A DNA stretch of 64,000 nucleotides, from contig BLZA01000021.1 in the NCBI GenBank assembly GCA_013423385.1, positions 124,001 through 188,000 of the forward strand, written 5' to 3'. The position numbers and the translations under genes are program-made. The first letter of the stretch is position 1; each line of letters opens with the position of its first letter. The stretch comes from Naganishia liquefaciens (Eukaryota > Basidiomycota > Tremellomycetes > Filobasidiales > Filobasidiaceae). This document shows positions 59,985-64,000 of the stretch, piece by piece. A model generated the notes under the pieces. That model did not search any database and was not told the DNA's origin. It was given only the letters and a program-made list of their open reading frames with translations.

Positions 59985-61306
59985 ATGTCCGCCAAATCGA
60001 CCTCTATAGCTACCTCTATCGACATACCTGACTCCCTATCGCCAGTCGAACGAGGTCAGGTGCCGTAATCAGAGGGATACGCCCATCGGTCCCAAGATCC
60101 CGTACGATTTTTTCGGTACGACAGGCGTGGCCAAGAGCTCAGATATCATGGCGAGTCCCCTTTAGGCGATTCGTCAGCAGAGAGCTGATTCTGGCCGCCA
60201 CGATCAGCCCTATCAGACTCGCACGGCCACTGGCTCCATCACGAGCACAACTGCCAGCAAGAAGCGCTCACTTGAGGATAGCGAAGCAGACCCAGAGTTT
60301 CTTGCTCTCTCGAAACGTCAACGCAGAAGAGTTGATACAGCATTCGAAAAGGCTTTGCGAGCGGTGAGGAAGCGGAGAAAGGTCGCTGAACATGCCGTGG
60401 CTCCAGCATCAGAACTCGGTGGTGGTGGATTTGAAGTAGAAGACGATGAGATGGGTGGCGGCGGATTCGTTGCGGAAGAAGAAAGCGGAGGTGGTTTCAT
60501 GGCGGAAGACGATACGACGCCAGCTACTGCTTCAACGCCTCATCCGTCGGAAACGGCCGACTTGTTACCGTATTCAGCACTGCCCGACGTCTTTGCATCT
60601 CTTGGCTTGACGTGGGACGATGACGTTTTGGCTACTTTCAAGGCCATTTCAGCTGCATCCCGAGGACAAGAAGGCGCGGACCAGTCATCCTGGAGTCTCG
60701 ACGATAATTATGTCGATCTCAAGGATTTCAGATCCGTCATTGCCGTGCTGATGGAGCCGGAGGAAGACAAGGAGGGTGATGTAGACGATGAAGATGACGA
60801 CGACGGCGATGTGTACGCGGAAGACGAAGAGATGCAGGGCGACTCGTCGGATCTTTCCGAGCCGGAGAATGACGACGGCTCGCCTGTAGCCAAATCCCGC
60901 AGGAAGCCCGGACGAAGGCAAAAGACCAAGGAAGCGCAAGAAGAAGCCTTGCGTATTGATCAAGCTGGACAGCGCAAATTGACGCGCGAAGAGAAGGATT
61001 GGGTGGGGAACATGTGGGAAACCATGTTTGAAGGCACCACGATCGGTCGGGGGCAGCGTGGAGAGAATGGAAGGCTTCTCGGCAAAGAGCAGATTAAGCG
61101 TTGGGCGGATCAGCTGGGGATGGCTTGGACGGATCAAGAGGTGAGCGGGCACATCGTGATTGTGATATCAGGTAATCTGTGCTAAACAATTTCCACTCCG
61201 GTGACAGCTTACGGAGATGATCGAGCTGTTCTCGACCCAACCAGGAAAGCGCGGCCTAGGATTTGATGACTTTTGTACATTGCTTGTGCGAGGAGGAATG
61301 TTGTAA
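59985..61306 (+). CDS. Acidic EF-hand-like (centrin/calmodulin-fold) nuclear protein
   Basis: About 390 residues. The N-terminal third is basic with likely nuclear signals (KKRS, KRQRRR, RKRRK). Next come three Gly-rich repeats (GGGGFEVEDDE, GGGGFVAEEE, GGGFMAEDD). Two EF-hand-like halves follow: LPDVFASLGLTWDDD...DLKDFRSVIAVLM, then an acidic linker with (D/E)n, and REEKDWVGNMWETMF...WADQLGMAWTDQELTEMIEL...GLGFDDFCTLLVRGGML. The calcium ligands are mostly absent, so it is probably not a calcium sensor. Yeast Rad33, a centrin-fold nucleotide-excision-repair protein, is a possible relative; this is a guess. The start and first joint are uncertain. It is convergent with the roadblock gene, 116 bases apart. 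Confidence 0.62.
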
Positions 61307-61422
61307 ATTGTGATACAGACTTGTCGGGTGGTTGCTCTTGGGTTACAATACGACTGAGAGCATGCGGCTTCATGAAGCGTCCAGTGTTGTTATCGGGCTG
61401 GAGAGTCTGTCCTCCGCGAAGG

Positions 61423-61870
61423 CTAACTTGGGTCCTGCAGGACTATCAAAAGATACTTATCGTCTGAGGGACAGGGGTCAACCGTTCAAGCGTCAACGCA
61501 TATGAACCCATGACAATTCAGACTCACCTGGTGTGATGATCAACTCGTGCTTTTTCGTTCTTATACGCAGCAGACGGAGGTCATCCTGAGAAATGTGTCA
61601 CTTGGAACGCTTCGAGAAACGTTCACGCACACGGACTTACCGTCTCATCAACCTCCACTATTCCGGATCTGACCCCCTCAACCATTCCCTTGACAGTCTT
61701 CGCATACAGCTTCCCGGAATCGCCCCCAAATGCTGGCCCTTCTGTCCGTATGATTCCGCCTTGACGTGAGAGGATCATGACGCCGTGTACATTGCGGTAG
61801 TTGGATAGACGGGAGATGGTGGATTCGACTTCCTCGGTTGCGGATATCGGCGGTGGTGATCCAGAAGCCA
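61423..61870 (-). CDS. Dynein light chain, roadblock/LC7 type
   Basis: Roadblock dimers bind the dynein intermediate chain. Three exons give about 105 residues, the normal size. The sequence runs EEVESTISRLSNYRNVHGVM, ILSRQGGIIRTEG, then DDLRLLRIRTKKHELIITPD and DDKYLLIVLQDPS after two introns. The D-D-K-Y-L-L-I-V end appears only with the last intron removed (acceptor ...cctcag). I chose the Met at 61870 because it gives the family length; an in-frame Met at 62054 would add an unlikely 60-residue extension. Confidence 0.9.
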
Positions 61871-62428
61871 TGACAGGCAGAAAAGCACGGACCAGCGCTG
61901 TATCGAGGGGCACTGGTGATATGATGGGTCTACTTGTCCTGGATCCGACCAGTCGCAGCAAGCAACTCATCCCCTCAAAGCTCTTCTTGGGTTCAGCTGC
62001 TTTTGCGATCGGCGTTCCTCTGCGCGAGACGCGTTCGCCGGCTTCCAGCAGCATTAATTATGAGCTTCAGCCTCTCGGCCGGTATGATGATGAGCTGTAA
62101 AGACCGCTCTACTAGGCTGTAAAAGCTGTCGATGCACATAACTGACCGTAAGCAGACTGACCACAAGCTACCACACCATGGCGAAATCTTCCGTCGAGAT
62201 TCAATGCTTTATTCACCACACTGGCAAGTCAGGATGAGGCACGCTTCGGCGCCGGGAAGAGCAGGTGAATGCATGCAATACAAGATCCCAAATTCTATGT
62301 TGTGTTACGGTAGACCCCGATAGAGCTAATACAAAGCTATGCAGTACAACCAGATCCCGTATGATATACCAATGTTTGATGATGTTTTCTTTTTGTGTTG
62401 ACAGCCAACCATTCAGGTGAGCCACCGT
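61871..62428. other. Intergenic region
   Basis: About 560 bases between the roadblock promoter and the 3' end of the glutamate dehydrogenase gene. No supported gene. Confidence 0.5.
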
Positions 62429-63999
<1,571 letters not shown>

Positions 64000-64000
64000 G

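Overview
This is nuclear genomic DNA from a basidiomycete fungus, most likely a yeast-like Tremellomycete. Three things point to this: nearly every gene is split by several short GT-AG introns of about 50-70 bases, genes are packed at roughly one per 2 kb on both strands, and the proteins (Rpa12, Rpt4, clathrin heavy chain, Mak32, Ccs1, NADP-glutamate dehydrogenase) are of fungal type. Placement below Basidiomycota is inference. I see no transposon, virus-like element, CRISPR array or rRNA. There is one assembly gap (10267-10490).

Region by region. 1-2310: an NPC2-like sterol/lipid transfer protein and the copper chaperone CCS1, divergent. 2311-5032: long intergenic stretch with a (CT)n microsatellite. 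5033-22207: six consecutive genes fit one job: amino acid permease, aldehyde dehydrogenase, a fungal transcription factor (5' end lost in the gap), a secreted-type agmatinase, a GABA/choline-type permease and a copper amine oxidase. 22651-29364: a PXMP4-like peroxisomal membrane protein, RNA polymerase I subunit RPA12, pyruvate dehydrogenase E2 (LAT1) and a putative methyltransferase. 29365-31548: gene-poor, with a 10-bp tandem repeat and an intron-bearing tRNA-Thr(CGT). 31549-50497: housekeeping genes: a monocarboxylate-type transporter, clathrin heavy chain, proteasome ATPase RPT4, ARL2, a BEM46-type hydrolase, COX17, MAK32-like, Sm F, NC2-beta and a phosphopantetheinyl transferase. 51272-54321: an unrecognised membrane protein. 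56577-63948: cytosolic aspartyl-tRNA synthetase, an acidic EF-hand-like protein, a roadblock dynein light chain and NADP-glutamate dehydrogenase.

Working together (inference): the 5-22 kb block reads as a polyamine-to-GABA utilisation cluster. Extracellular agmatinase would release putrescine, the amine oxidase would oxidise it to 4-aminobutanal, the aldehyde dehydrogenase would give GABA, the two permeases would move amine and amino-acid nitrogen, and the resident factor would regulate. GATA-type motifs lie in front of the first permease. Exon joints quoted here were read by eye; start codons and first exons are the weakest parts.
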